From Armillaria gallica (taxonomy: Eukaryota > Basidiomycota > Agaricomycetes > Agaricales > Physalacriaceae), in contig JBANDB010000015.1 of the NCBI GenBank assembly GCA_037576215.1, forward strand, positions 558,001 to 622,000: a DNA stretch of 64,000 nt, written 5' to 3'. The position numbers and the translations under genes are program-made. Each line of letters starts with the position of its first letter. Within the stretch, counting starts at the first letter, position 1. Shown piece by piece: positions 1 to 12,500 of the stretch. A model generated the notes under the pieces. The model was given only the letters and a program-made list of their open reading frames with translations. It was not told the DNA's origin and did not search any database.

Positions 1-924
1 TTGCGTACCTTGTTTGGAAAGATTCTCAAGAGGAAGTCGTATTACAAGTCGAGGGAGTCTTAGCCGAAGCGCATCATCCACCTGTTATTAATAAAGGGAT
101 GGATTATTCGTCAGTCTCTCTTTTGGGTGCGCATACATAGCTGACGTGAATCAGAGGCAAACTCAACAATTTGATCCAATCAGCTGTCATTGTCAGCTCC
201 AGCAAAGATGAGGCGTTCAATAAAGCCATTCAGGGAATGGAAGCTATAAATGCATTCATGGCGCGGTTCGACGTCAAAGTCAATACGATGGACAACTTCA
301 CATTGGGGGACCTGAAGGCTATTCGCGGACAGACTTGTGTGTTAACCCCAGTCGGCAAAGTACGAACACCTGTAGTCGACATAGCATCCATCGACTCCGG
401 GAACGTATTAAGAAACATGATGGCGCGGGGATCTCATCAATATACAGAGGATAACGTCGTATCGTATTTGAAGTGGGCATCTACGAAGGAGGGCGAAGTG
501 TGCGTATTATTTTTATATATTCATAATATTGTATGCGTCAACTACAGTTAAGGTTCGTGTCGGACATGAATCCAGCTTTACTGAAACCCGGCCACATTGT
601 CGACCTGGGGTTATCATTTAGACTGGTCAAATTGTCCCACCACGTACAATTTCAAGCACGGCTGGATTCCTGCACGGTGATGGAATGGGGCGGGTTAGAG
701 GTAATGTACCATATCAAAAACTCAAATTAACAATTCAATGTTGATGTTTTGCACGAAATATTCTCAAGACAATTACTAAATCGCAAGTGAAAAAAGACGA
801 TGGACCGTCACAAGGTCCACCTAAGAAACGTCGAGCCGTGTCAAAGGGGAGCAGTATGAAAATGGCAGGGGTGGACGCAGACATGGAAGGTATTTCAGAG
901 ATGATGGCAGGGGCGAAGACTTAG
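1..924 (+). CDS. 3' part of a spliced hypothetical gene (agaric family, basic C-terminus)
   Basis: The gene enters from the left edge. Exons by splice signals and phase: <3-126, 184-497, 548-700, 769-924, with introns of 57, 50 and 68 nt; all junctions keep frame and the stop is TAG at 922-924. About 248 residues are visible. A motif YTEDNVVSYLKW is followed by NPALLKPGHIVDLGLSF, and a basic PPKKRRAV stretch in the last exon could be a nuclear localisation signal. I recognise the general pattern (HTE/YTEDN...Y near the middle, then a GDIV/GHIVD segment) from unnamed agaric proteins but no function is known to me. A broken relative lies at 26671-27058. The start is outside the window. Confidence 0.7.
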
Positions 925-1132
925 TCCATTTCAGGAGTGTATAGAATGTACTTATTTTACCGAACACAGTTACACTGTAAAGACGGAAAATGTAATAGGA
1001 TTTCTGCTCAACGTCCATTGTAAATTTTGAAATTTGTTGTTTTGAATTACAACGAGCGTCGTGTAATGGTAGAAAAGAACACCATTATTATTTCAAGAAG
1101 TATCATTAGAAAGTAATCAAAGTATAGAACTT

Positions 1133-2322
1133 TTAAATAGATTGGATGAGAATGTCGATGTTGATTTGTGATGTACCCATGTAGGAGAGTAAATATTTGA
1201 AGTTGTTCCTCATAATACGCATGAACATATACCCGCAGTTCACCTCATCATATATGTTGATCTCGACAGAAGATAGAGCGGGGAAACGGGAATGGTCCTT
1301 AATTGACTCCCTGAATGCGGTCCATGCGTCTGGAACTGCGAATGGCGAATTTCCGACACCCGTGATCGCGTAACAGATGGTTAAAGAATAGAAGTGAGGC
1401 GACGCTATTTGGCATAATCTGGGAAGTACGTGAGCGGCATCTGCGTCACGAATGTTGATAGCCAAGACTTCCAAGGAAGAGAGTAATTCAATGTGATGAA
1501 AATGGGTAACAGGTGTCAGTCGAGCTGAATCATGCATGAGAAATACAACGAAATCAAGAAATCCATTAACGCACTAGTCGTCTTGCAGTACAATGTTTTA
1601 AGTGACAATTTCATTCTGGGCAGGGACACAAAGAGGCGATCCAACCCTTGTGCGCGACATCGTATGATAAGAGTTTCGACAGTCCGGTACCAAGGAATGG
1701 TAGTGAAGACTTTGATCAAATCATTGATGTCGCTGTCCCAATATGTATCAATTGTTAATACACGGAAACCAGGAGGATTTGAGTCGATTATTTCTTCATC
1801 CTCTGTACAGGATCCTACACCAAAATCCGTGATGTCGTTCATGTTGAGAATGGTGAGGGAAGGAAAGGCCTCAGGAATGTGGATAGCAATGTCACCTAGA
1901 TCGTAGCCCTGGATGTTCAAACATCGGATTTGATATAGTGGTTGCACCCGCAAGTCCTTCCAATCAAGGGTAGCGCTTTGGCGCAAGTCAAGGATAGTAA
2001 GGAAAGAAAAGCGGCGAATGAGCGAGACAGTAGTGATAGGTGACGGGCCGTAGTGCTTCTGGCCCGTCCTCCATATGACCATTCGACGGACGTGAGGAGG
2101 AACGGCGAATGGTAGGCGCAATTTGTCGTTGAAATTTAAGAAGCTGTTCCAACATTGAAGATCTGCTTGCACATTGACATGTATGGTGTGGAATATAAGT
2201 GAACGAGATGGGTATACCCAATACGGGGCAACCTCGGAGCACATCCTGGCGGTGCAGTGATCTCCGTCTGCAATGACGGCCTCAATGATACGGAGGATGA
2301 GTTCAGCACAGAGAGTCGGCAT
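1133..2322 (-). CDS. F-box/LRR-like protein, copy 1 of a tandem pair
   Basis: Two exons, complement(1133-1524, 1575-2322), with a 50-nt GTGCGT..TTCAG intron; 379 aa. The N-terminus (LCAELILRIIEA...CSEVAPYWVYPSR, residues about 4-40) looks like a degenerate F-box: helix, a CS-V spacer, then aromatic W. The rest has leucine-rich strands such as LTILDLR, IRCLNIQG and LTILNM, as in fungal F-box proteins, which normally act as substrate adaptors of SCF ubiquitin ligases. The paralogue at 3314-4505 has the same exon lengths (748 and 392 nt) and a 52-nt intron at the same place, which confirms the model. It is divergent from a decayed small gene at 2559-3023. The substrate is unknown; the F-box call is by pattern only. 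Confidence 0.8.
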
Positions 2323-2558
2323 TTCCGTTTGAGGGTCAGGTAACAGCGCGGAGGAGAAGATGGATACTTAAAGACTGGCGATGAGGCGTGTCTTAATAAC
2401 AAAGGAATTCCTGAATTATACTCATGATAACCTTTGAGAACCCATGCCCTCGAAGGGTAACCTATGATTGCAGTTTAGACAATGAAAATGAGACAGGAGG
2501 AGGAACGAAATAAATAAAGAGAGCATGCGTGGAAAACGTACTCAAGATAGTACGTAAG

Positions 2559-3023
2559 ACATAGACTTACAAAACAAGGCAATATTGGAGTGCACAGTAA
2601 GCTTTATAGGCACCGTGGAATGACATTGCTGATATATCGTAGGGTGTAGAACGAACTTGCCAAGGAAGATTGTTCGGCACGCACTGCTTTACCCCATGCT
2701 TGTTCATGTAAGAGACAGATATGGTTACACACCGAATTGGTGAAGCAACGTTTCACCCGGAGCGATGGTTGACCCCAGTCGAAAACGATAGTAAGGCAGA
2801 TCCTTGCATCGGCAGAGCGAAGACATCGAAGCCCGACAGAGTGGTTAGATGGCGATGTACTTTATTCGAGACCAATTTTACACACGAGCTCTAAACAACA
2901 AGCGGCTAGCGCCGTATCTGCCAAGGAAGGCCGCGCCAATCAAAGAAAACGTGTTGGTTGTCAAGGTTCATGAATTACAGGGAGCAGGGAACATCGAAGA
3001 CACCGAGACCGAGGAAATACAGA
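2559..3023 (+). pseudogene. Decayed copy of the small spliced gene at 4756-5349
   Basis: This is the partner of the intact gene at 4756-5349 in the first duplicated unit. Matching exon 1 (DLQN before a 46-nt GTAAGC..CGTAG intron, 2597-2642; the intact copy also has 46 nt), then CQGxLFGTHCFTP, THRIGEATFHPERWL and MAMYFIRDQ...LAPYLPRK...NVLVVKVHEL align with the intact copy. Breaks: no ATG in exon 1 (TAA just upstream), an in-frame TAA after CFTPCLFM, compensating indels there, and a one-base loss at about 2852 that puts the last part (2849-3023) in another frame. The last part might be expressed alone from ATG 2849, but I consider that unlikely. Confidence 0.75.
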
Positions 3024-3313
3024 GTAGCCATGTCAGGAGTACAAATCTATAGGCAATCAGTAAAGAAGAATAACCTACATCGCAATATAGAGCTTTGACG
3101 CAGGAAGTGGTAGCGGACGAAGAATGGATGATCGCGCCAGGGCCGGTTACCGGAAACTTTGAAATTACTATCAAAGGAAACCAGTTTTTTTTACATGCAT
3201 ACTTAGGGTACATAATCGGTAATACGAGGTACCGTAAAATAATAGTACAGTACATAAGTAATACAGGTTTTAGGAGACGGTAGAAATGGACATAGCACGG
3301 TAGTAGTGACATG

Positions 3314-4505
3314 TCATTCTCCTCGTATGTGGATATTCATGTCGATATGACCACCCATGATTGTCGAGAACACAGATTTCAAATTGTACTCCATCAACTT
3401 TAAAAAGAACCGGCCGCATTGTGCTGCATCGTATATGCTGATATCAAGAACAACCAGTCGAGGGAAGTGAGCGGCAGTGCTGACACTATCCCTGAACGTA
3501 TGCCAGGCATGCGACAGTTTGAATGGAGAGTCGCCCAATAGAGTGACACCCAAGCCAATTTTAAGAGAATATAAATCGCGGCACGTCATGCGACCGAGTG
3601 CTGAGAGAGTGGCATCAACGTCAACATCAAGAATATGAATACCAAACGCTTCCAAAGCAATGAGGTACTCTATATTCACAAGATGGACGGCCGGTTGCAA
3701 GGGTCCTATAGGTCGAATGTAAAAGTGGTGTGTGAAGGAAAAACTCAGCGAACACACCTCTTGACATACAGTGGAGCGATTTGAGGTGCACCTTCATACT
3801 CGGGATGGATTCAAAGAACCGATCCATGACTCGAGGCGAGCACCGTACGACGAGGGTGTCCACACTCCAGTACGATGGAACAGTATTGAACAAGCGAATC
3901 AAGTCGACAATATGCGTTCCCATGAGCAAATCTATGGTCATGACCCGCAGAGGGGGGGGCTCAGAAAGGAACGTCTCCTCATCCCCAGCAGAACTCTCTA
4001 CCGTGGGAAGGACGGTATCGCGGACATTGAGGATGGTCAGGGAAGGGAAGGACACAATGATGTTCGAGGATATGTCAAATAAAGCGCACCCCTGCAAGTT
4101 CAAACATCGCACAAGTGGCAACGGCTGAGCTTGCAAGTTGCTCCAGTCAATGGCAACATGACCGCGGAGGTCAAGGATAGTAATGTTGTTGAAACGGCGA
4201 ATGAGATGTTCCGTGGATATCGGAGAAAGACCGTATATTGCTTGCCCAGTTTTCCATATTACTATGTGCCGGACGCAACGAGGGACAGCGAAATCGGGAC
4301 AAAGGTTAGCGTTAATGTCCAGAAAACTGTTCCAACTTTGAACGTCGGTATCGAAGTCGACGCGTATAGTGTGGAAGACGAATGGTCGAGATGGACGAAT
4401 CCAGTATCGAGAAACCTCGGAACATGATCTAGCAGTGGCGTGGTCCCCATCGTAACAGGCTTCATCAATGATTTTTAGAATGAGCTCTGCACAGAGGTTG
4501 GGCAT
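3314..4505 (-). CDS. F-box/LRR-like protein, copy 2 of a tandem pair
   Basis: Exons complement(3314-3705, 3758-4505), intron 52 nt (GTGTGT..CTATAG); 379 aa, the same length as copy 1 and roughly half identical to it over the whole length. The N-terminus LCAELILKIIDEA...CSEVSRYWIRPSR is F-box-like; leucine-rich strands (ITILDLRG, VRCLNLQG, LTILNVRD) follow. The start Met matches that of copy 1. The gene is transcribed away from the small gene at 4756, about 250 bp apart, so the two probably share a bidirectional promoter. No frame damage is visible. Function as SCF adaptor is inferred from family pattern. Confidence 0.8.
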
Positions 4506-4755
4506 TGAGATTCGTGGAGTGGTGTCTTTGGATTAGCACGTAAACGAGGAAGAAGAGGGTGGAGAAGGAGATATAACGTCGACATGTTCGAAAATACAAG
4601 AGGCAATATCTGAAACATAGTTTTTGTGTGGACATCACGAGCGTGGAGTGGAAGTCAGATGGACAGACAAATCGGAATGGATACAAGAACACAGAAACAT
4701 AAATGCGGACCTATATAAACTGAGTAATTATCAGTGTGTGTCTCGTACAAACCAT

Positions 4756-5349
4756 ATGATTCTAAAGCCTAACACGATAGAAGCCGTCGTCGATTTGCAG
4801 AACGAAGAGTTACTGTATCGTGTGGTAAGCATTTCTCCATATGATGTATGCTATTACAAACACGCGATAGGGAGTGGGACAGACATGTCAAGGTCTGCTG
4901 TTCGGCATGCATTGTTTCAACCCGAAACTTGTTCGTGTTGAGACGCATATGAAGACTCATCGTATCGGCGTCGCAAAATTTCATCCAGAGAGATGGCTAC
5001 ATATTTATACAAATGATCACCTAAGTGACCACAGGATCGGAGGAGCGAAGATACTTAAGCGCACCGGAGTGATAAGATGGGCAATGTATTTCATACGCGA
5101 CCAGAGGAGCACACCGGCCTTGAAAAACAGGCAGCTTGCGCCATATCTTCCGCGTACGGGCGCACGATTGAAGGGGAACGTATTAGTTGTAAAGGTTCAC
5201 GATCTTACCGGAGCGGACGATGTTGAAGAGGTAGAGATTGAATGGCTTCAAAAACTTGTGATATCGTGAGCAAACTGTCTCAAAATGTACATACACTGAC
5301 ACTGACTACTTATAGGGCCTTGGAAAAGGAGATGAATGCGCTGGCATGA
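4756..5349 (+). CDS. Small spliced hypothetical protein (165 aa)
   Basis: Exons 4756-4824, 4871-5265, 5316-5349; introns of 46 nt (GTAAGC..GATAG) and 50 nt (GTGAGC..TTATAG, with a CTGAC branch site); every junction keeps frame. The protein runs MILKPNTIEAV..., then GQTCQGLLFGMHCFNP, THRIGVAKFHPERWL, AMYFIRDQ...LAPYLPRTG, NVLVVKVHDL and a short acidic-helical tail ending NALA. The decayed copy at 2559-3023 supports the start region and the first intron. I do not recognise a named domain. It forms a divergent pair with the F-box gene at 3314-4505, and the pair was duplicated as a unit. Confidence 0.7.
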
Positions 5350-5441
5350 AATACAACATGACGCGTGTGATCGTGGTCGAAGCTCAGTGAAGGAAGTCGG
5401 AATCGGATTGAAAGCCGGAAAATTAATCATAATGTGTCGTA

Positions 5442-8400
5442 TCATCGAACACGTGGTCTCTTCTGTTTAGTACCTGTAACATGATCATTATCTTCTACAT
5501 TTATGACGCGTTTACGCCAGTATCTTCGCTCACCTGATTGAACCAAAGGATGAGAAGGTCGTCCTTGTGAGAACTCCTGCCGCGAAACACTTTCAACTGT
5601 AGTCTGTCCACGATCCAAAGCTGTGATGGCTTTCTGTATACGCTGCAATCGTCGTTCATTCGGTTCGCTAGCATCTGCATCGGTACAGATGTATTGGTCT
5701 ATTGACAATTTTTCATTTACCATGTTACCGAGTTCTACAGTTGCTGCTTTTTTTTCAGTGTCATTTCCGTGCGCCTGCAGCGTTCGTAACCGTAAGATGT
5801 TCAACCTTTTATTTTCCTTTCGATAATCCTCTGAAGGGTTTTTTTGTATTGTAGATAAATCAAAAGGCCGTAGAATAAGCAAACCTGACAAGGACTTAAC
5901 TCTGGTCACCATGACATATGGACTTTCCGTTCCGTGACAGGGTTTCAAATCAATCAAAGCGGTTTCCATGGTTTGTCCCTGAGCTTTATGAGCGGTGAAG
6001 GCAAAGGCTGGCATGATGGGAACCTGGGTTCGTTGTATGCGACATCTTCGATGACTATAAGGGTGAGTAAAGTCTAAATCTACCTCATCAGGCAGAGCCG
6101 CAGCATCTTGAGCCCCTAATTCGGGCAGAGGCTTACTATTATTCATTAAAGGAAGGTTAACGACACAGGATAATGCATAACGACGACCTTCTTCATCAGT
6201 CTTGTAACGAATTTTTTCGAGAGTACCCACGGAACCATTTACAACACCCCCTGCAACGTCGAAGTTCATTGATATCATAACAGGCATTCCGATCACAAGA
6301 GGTAATGCTCCTAACCGTTGATTGGTGTTACCAGATGATAGGGAGTGAAGATAATCTCGAAGAGCGCGGTCTGTGATAGGTAAGCGTTTATGAGTATCCA
6401 ATGCGTAGTAATAATGAAGCTCTCTTCCATGTTCTTCCGTGAAACAGTGGGCCATACGCTCATTAAAGGCATCCTTCACGTCATTTTGAGGAACAACGAG
6501 TGGAGTCATTGACCAAGGTTGCTTATACCAATCCGGTTTAACGTTGCTGAGCAGACGGGTAGATAGAAGGTTGTTATCAGCTTCAGTGCACCTACCAGAT
6601 CGTAAACATTCCAATAATTTAACAAATGCTGCATTCTCTGAACCCTTCTGTCTCCAGATTTCGTGTAAAATCACTACTGTATCTATAGAGAGCCAAAGAA
6701 GCTTTCCAGATACTTGATCCTGACTATGTTGTGATGTCGAGAAGTCAGTGATTCTGCCATACAGTTTACGGTCTCTGACAGGGGGTAACTGAGCAAAGTC
6801 GCCAGCGAAGATTATGTTCATTCCTCCAAAAATGCTCCGGTCCTCTTTTGCGACACTCAAAGCGGATGATACATCAAAAAGCATCTTGCAACCAACCATC
6901 GAAATCTCGTCAATGAACAAATAATCAACACCCTGCCACATTGATACGAGTTCTTGTACGGTCTTTGTGGATACGCTACGTCGGTTTACTTTACCCAACA
7001 TCAGGGTAGAATGGAGTGTCATTCCTTGGATGTTCCTTGCAGCGATACCTGTGTAGGATGCCAAACAGAACCGTCGGGTTTGACCACGTGCGTCAAAGAA
7101 GCTTTTGATAGCATTTATCACTGTTGATTTGCCCGTACCACCAGGACCACCAAGGAACATTCGAAGTGGATCTACCTTTGATCGTAGGCTATGTTCAGCT
7201 ATAATCCTAAACGCTCTGGCTTGTTTGGAGTTCAAGTTACAGTTGACGATCATTGATTCAATATCAACATGATGGTTAGGCGCAGTAACTGGGATGTCAT
7301 TTCGAATACTAGGAATGTTGGTAACCGGGTTAGCAAGGGCACTTCTGAAAGCAGATCCATCTGAAATGTTAGACGTCCTAGAACGATTTGTGTCACGGTC
7401 ATTACTCGAGTCAGGAGGACGTTCATCGGAAATGGAGCCCAAGGACAACTTCTTCCAGTCTTCCTTTCGCTCATTGTAAGCATTCTTCCACAAAATTTCC
7501 AAAGGCAATCCAGCTGAATCAGGATGTACTTCTTCCGTTCTACCAGCAGTTTCACAATCATACAATGGAACTGTTCGCGCTTTTGGTTGGAACATACCAG
7601 ATTTTTCAGCGAATAGAAGACATTCCTCCACATACCGCTTCGCGTTCAGACTCCTATCGGAAGCAGCGGTATCGAGAGAACGAAGATGCTGAAGAATTGC
7701 GTCTTCAGTGTTTTCCTCATCCCCGAAATCATCGTTTTCATACTGACCACGATGATATGTATTACTTCCCATTTCCTGTTTTCGGAGACGTCGTTGAGCG
7801 AAATGGTCATCTCGACTATCCTGACATTCATGTAGAATTTGCATGTTGTCCATGATCGAGACAATATGGGGACCGCACACTTCACGAAACTCTCGAAATG
7901 CATCTGTCCAACTCTGACCATCCGCACGGAGATGACTCGCATGAGACCATGGCTTAAACAGCAGTAACATCAATCTACAATATCGAGCATAAACATCCTC
8001 ATGGTCTCGTCTAGGAATACTGACACCCGAAGGCATAGGGATCTTTCGAAGAAGGGGAGAACAAATTACCTGATGATGAGTGTCGTAATCTGGATGGGAA
8101 ACATCGAATTTGGTTTTCGGCCTCAACCGGTGAGTGTCGTTCAACACAGCGTCCAAAGTACGCCACTTAGTATGAGCAACAGAATTAAAGAATCCTGCCA
8201 TTGTCTCCTGACTATTGCTTTCACCGTTTTCGGAGTGGGATGATTCATCCATAGCATCACCATCTGGCAAGGGAGGATTGTTATCGAAGGAGTCCCAGTA
8301 GTCATCAATGTCAGTATAGTCTTGTTCTTGTTCTTGTTCTTCATCGTACACTTGCTTCGATCTCTTTACTGTAGTTTTAATTTTTTTCACCCTAGCAATG

Positions 8401-9524
8401 TATTCCCAAAGGTTAAGATCTTTCAGGAACTCCCCTCGAAGCTGATAGTCAGATACACGACTAGCATGCGCTACAAGATGTCCAGCGGGATCAACAGAAA
8501 CCACTACCTCATTGTTGTTGTCATCATCAGCGGCCAGGTCACTCTCATCATCACTGCTATCATTATCATGCTCCTCATCAATATGCTGACTTCCAACAGG
8601 TACCTGAGGAAAGCCGTTCACGTGAAGTATATCGGGAGACTCATCAAATCCAGCTAAAGTGTCATCTAAAAATGGAGGTGACTGATCTTCAGGATCAACA
8701 ACAGCAGTCGCGTTTTTGGCAGGTGCACGACACTCTGGAGATGGTTGTTCTTTATCAATGAATGTTTCGAAAGCTGTCCAATATAAAGGTGCGAATTCAT
8801 GAGACGTAAAGTGATCTTCATGATCTAAAAGATAGGAAACGACTTGTTGTGCAGACAATTCCTGATGGGATATCATTGCATAAGAACAACGCTGTAACAA
8901 TCTTTTAGCTCTAACTGTCATCTTGTCTTCTTCAGGGTTATATTCGCCCAACTTTTTTATTGACAGCTCCAGAGCGGCATAAGCAACATGCAACTTCAGC
9001 TGAGATTTAGTGATGTAATCCATTATATAGTATAAGATCGCTTTTGCGGATACACCGGACCCAATAAATTTAATATCCATATTACAACGTACGGCACGAA
9101 TTATTGTGTCATTAAAATTGTTAACAAGACCGTTGAGGCAGCGAAGGCAAAGCTCCCCCTTCTCATAATCAAAAGTTGAAAATTCTCTATAGTTATTCTC
9201 ATCAATATCGAACCGGCATATACGCTCATATTTTCCACAATATTTAAAACATGTTTTGGAATGGGAATGAATCTGACAATCCTTGACCAAGTTTCGAAAG
9301 TCTTTGTCTTTAGCTTGCTGTATGAGATGGTCAGGAATGCCTCGTTGGATCCCACATACAGTACATGCATGAGTAGTGTCGGAAGGAATGTAAACATTTC
9401 CGTCTTCAGGACCGGGAGGCACGGATGTTGAAATGGCATCGTCTAGAAAGGAAAGAAGTCGGTCTCGGAACTCCACGTCATTTTGTTGCATAATCCGCCG
9501 CTTGATCTCATCAGGATTCAAAGA
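5442..9524 (-). CDS. Helitron Rep-helicase, C-terminal half (two-Tyr motif plus Pif1 helicase)
   Basis: About 1,360 codons directly downstream of, and in frame with, an in-frame TGA (9525-9527) that ends the N-terminal half. Early in this half AILYYIMDYITKSQLK matches the two-tyrosine (YxxxY) Rep motif. A long acidic linker follows (for example DEEHDNDSSDDESD). Then the SF1/Pif1 helicase: Walker A GGPGGTGKST, Walker B YLFIDEISMVG, GDFAQLPP, and TAHKAQGQT near the end. In Helitrons these domains belong to one protein that nicks and unwinds donor DNA. There is no ATG at the front (the frame continues SLNPDEI), so without readthrough or repair this half is probably not translated. Confidence 0.9.
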   Translation of the reverse strand, partial: SLNPDEIKRRIMQQNDVEFRDRLLSFLDDAISTSVPPGPEDGNVYIPSDTTHACTVCGIQRGIPDHLIQQAKDKDFRNLVKDCQIHSHSKTCFKYCGKYERICRFDIDENNYREFSTFDYEKGELCLRCLNGLVNNFNDTIIRAVRCNMDIKFIGSGVSAKAILYYIMDYITKSQLKLHVAYAALELSIKKLGEYNPEEDKMTVRAKRLLQRCSYAMISHQELSAQQVVSYLLDHEDHFTSHEFAPLYWTAFETFIDKEQPSPECRAPAKNATAVVDPEDQSPPFLDDTLAGFDESPDILHVNGFPQVPVGSQHIDEEHDNDSSDDESDLAADDDNNNEVVVSVDPAGHLVAHASRVSDYQLRGEFLKDLNLWEYIARVKKIKTTVKRSKQVYDEEQEQEQDYTDIDDYWDSFDNNPPLPDGDAMDESSHSENGESNSQETMAGFFNSVAHTKWRTLDAVLNDTHRLRPKTKFDVSHPDYDTHHQVICSPLLRKIPMPSGVSIPRRDHEDVYARYCRLMLLLFKPWSHASHLRADGQSWTDAFREFREVCGPHIVSIMDNMQILHECQDSRDDHFAQRRLRKQEMGSNTYHRGQYENDDFGDEENTEDAILQHLRSLDTAASDRSLNAKRYVEECLLFAEKSGMFQPKARTVPLYDCETAGRTEEVHPDSAGLPLEILWKNAYNERKEDWKKLSLGSISDERPPDSSNDRDTNRSRTSNISDGSAFRSALANPVTNIPSIRNDIPVTAPNHHVDIESMIVNCNLNSKQARAFRIIAEHSLRSKVDPLRMFLGGPGGTGKSTVINAIKSFFDARGQTRRFCLASYTGIAARNIQGMTLHSTLMLGKVNRRSVSTKTVQELVSMWQGVDYLFIDEISMVGCKMLFDVSSALSVAKEDRSIFGGMNIIFAGDFAQLPPVRDRKLYGRITDFSTSQHSQDQVSGKLLWLSIDTVVILHEIWRQKGSENAAFVKLLECLRSGRCTEADNNLLSTRLLSNVKPDWYKQPWSMTPLVVPQNDVKDAFNERMAHCFTEEHGRELHYYYALDTHKRLPITDRALRDYLHSLSSGNTNQRLGALPLVIGMPVMISMNFDVAGGVVNGSVGTLEKIRYKTDEEGRRYALSCVVNLPLMNNSKPLPELGAQDAAALPDEVDLDFTHPYSHRRCRIQRTQVPIMPAFAFTAHKAQGQTMETALIDLKPCHGTESPYVMVTRVKSLSGLLILRPFDLSTIQKNPSEDYRKENKRLNILRLRTLQAHGNDTEKKAATVELGNMVNEKLSIDQYICTDADASEPNERRLQRIQKAITALDRGQTTVESVSRQEFSQGRPSHPLVQSGERRYWRKRVINVEDNDHVTGTKQKRPRVR

Positions 9525-12500
9525 TCAGTCAACCCAGATCATCATGTGGCAGTGCAATGTGCCTCGGCCCTGGGCTTCAACACACCCATAATAAGCCTTC
9601 ACCAATCCAAGGACGCCGCCGTCGAGATTCTCTTGCTTAGGGTCATACCCAAGTAGGGAACGGATAAATGCCTTCATATACACATTGAAGAATGTCGCCG
9701 CAGCCACGGGATTCCTCGCCACAAGGACACTCTGATCCCAATAGTTCGGGATCTCAGACAGCGACATATTATCGACATCTATCTCTGAACCTGCGAGAAA
9801 CTTTACAATGGGGTTGTATATATCAGCAGGGTTTATGGTAATGTAAAAACTGGCGAGCCCTTTATCCATCATAAGCGCCTTAACCTCATTTCTCTTAGCA
9901 ACACGCGCCATACTGGAACCAGGAATCGCAGAAGCAATCGCGTTGACCTCTTTCATTAATGTCAACACCCTACGTTCTTCAGGCGTATTGGCAGTTTTAT
10001 AATCACCATTCGAAATACATTCAGCAACAACGGCGACAGCTGCAGCAGAGACGGTAGCAAACTTATCTGCGACTTGAGGAAAATTGCTCTTCTTTACTCT
10101 GAAGCTAGTATGAAGAAGGAGCTTTCGGCGCTGTATGATATTAAAAGCAGTGAATAAAAATGTGCGGTGTGTTTGAAATCTACTATCATTGAGGTTTAGT
10201 AGATGCTTTACATGAGCTTCAAATCCCAGACTTGTTAAACGTTTCCGGTCTTCTAAACCACCTATACCATATGGAAACAAGGTAGGATACATGAGGGGGA
10301 AGAGCGCAGGGTTATTAAATTCATTTACAGGTACAGGATCATGACAAACTTCGATGTATCCACCACCATTGATTTTTACGTGAGTCAACGCCGCCGCCTT
10401 TAGTTTGTTAGAAGACACATCATTATAAACATCCGTTATCACGACACTATCCCAAGGAATATTATCAGGCGTCATAGGGGGACGATCATGAGGCAATCGA
10501 GTTGAATGCTCAGGTGGTTCATAACGATCAGTCAGTGTTTCCGCAGACTCAGACAATGGAATGTGCTGAACGGTGAAGGGCAGGGTAGGATTCGAATCCA
10601 AATAATTTAGCACAGGCTCATTCAACTGAATGTCTCGATAATGAGGATTATTGGCTTTCAACCAAACCAAGGCTTTCCGTACGCGACGACCATTGACTGC
10701 GAGGGGCTTCACATGATTCTTCAACCAATCCTGCATGGGAACCTGAGCACCAACGAAAAGAATGCAAATAGGAGAAGTAATCTCTTCAATGGAAGGAGGT
10801 AGCATTCTCGTAATAGCAGAAGGACGTTGCGGATACACAATGACGTTTCCTTTCAGGCCACGCTGAGTAGTCGGCAAGTGAACAGCTCCGTTCTCCTCCT
10901 TGAGTTGCAAGATCATGCACTTAGCACGACACAGAGCGATCATACTTTCTTCAACCACAGTCAGTTTTTCGAGCTCTGGAGGCACAGGACCCAAGTAAGT
11001 ACCATTAGCCAAAGACAAACGCGGTACCTTCCCACTACTGACATCACGCGAACATGCCTTACACAGCAACAGAGTGGGATTGGCTCCCACATCGTTCAAT
11101 ACACCAGAAGGGTCGAGCTGCATACCGGCCAAAGGACCACTTGTGTACGGTAATGGAACATTGGTGCCAGGCCAAACCAAAACATCACCATTCTCATTAG
11201 GCAGCAGCCTAAGACATTCAACATTAACATCCAACAATTTCTTTTCACGGCGATCTTTAACCCAATGCCGACCAGAACACAAAGCACAGGTAAATTTCTT
11301 AAGCGCTTCAGAACCAGTCTCTTCCATGAAATTCCGTACAAGTTGATCTTTGAAAGACTGGGACGGAACAGAAGGCCAAGTATCGCGAAGATAATCAAGT
11401 CTAGAACGGAAATGAGAAAGGGCCTCTTGTCTGGTATCGTCCCGGTGCTGTGTCCGTGTATCGCTATAGTCCTCGAGTTTCTTCGCCTTTCGAATGGAAT
11501 CTAAGTTGCGCTGAATACATTTACGATGCTGTTTCACTCCTGGTGACTTCGACGAAGAAGTGCTACTGGTGTCCGTAGAGAAGGAAAACCCATGCATTCT
11601 CATAATGCGACGGCAAGTCTTTAAAGACAAGGTTTTGACAGCAGTTTTCATACCATTCAACATGATATCTCGACGTTCCTCTTCGGAACTTCGCAGCTCA
11701 TCATAAAGTAAGCAATCAGCATCAGAGGATCCTACAGTGTCCTCAATTAAAAGATTAGAGGACGCTTGATCACCCCGACAGGAAGAGGACTTCAAATGCT
11801 CATACACTTCAAGTCGGAGACTTTGCAAGCTGGGGGACCCTGATACATCGAGTCTGTGACATCTTGCAATCATCAATAAAGTTTCACGAGGCGTAACTGG
11901 AAGGCAGTGGTCGACGATACTGTCAGACGGTGTCAGATCGTATAAACTTTGAAGAGATGATAAATAATCCTGTCGGGAAGGACACGAAGGCAGTTTAGTT
12001 CCCAACCCCAATGACGACGTTAATATTTTCAGCTTATGGATGGTAAGGTGTGCAGTTCGCTCTGAATAGGAAATAACATAGTCTAACATGGCTCGACTCA
12101 GTAATTCGGCGGAAGAGAAGCCAGCAGCTATATTTATACATGTCGAGACATCCATAGCGTGGCCGTTACCATGAATGCTTTCTGTAGTACGTCGATTGAA
12201 GCACTGACCCAGTAACACATGTGCAAGCAATGCTCGCTGGTAATCCTCGGCAGTACAATTCTCAGACAAAGTCAGCCCATGTAAACGAGCACTATATACA
12301 AGAGAATCCAGGTCAGAAGTAAAAACCAAGGTGCGTGCGCCAGTGAACGTTCTGCCAAAAAGCATACCATGCATAACAGACAAAGCGAAGGACATACCCT
12401 GTTCCGAAGACGATGATTGTGCAACAACGGAAGCGGAGAGATCCATCCCTGTATGGGAATCGACAGCATTGCCAACCAGAGGAAGCGGATCATCGGACGG

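Noticed and set aside
10585..10605. Second B-box-like string (GGATTCGAATCC)
   Set aside because: It lies within the Helitron coding frame and is simply a short palindrome; no cloverleaf.
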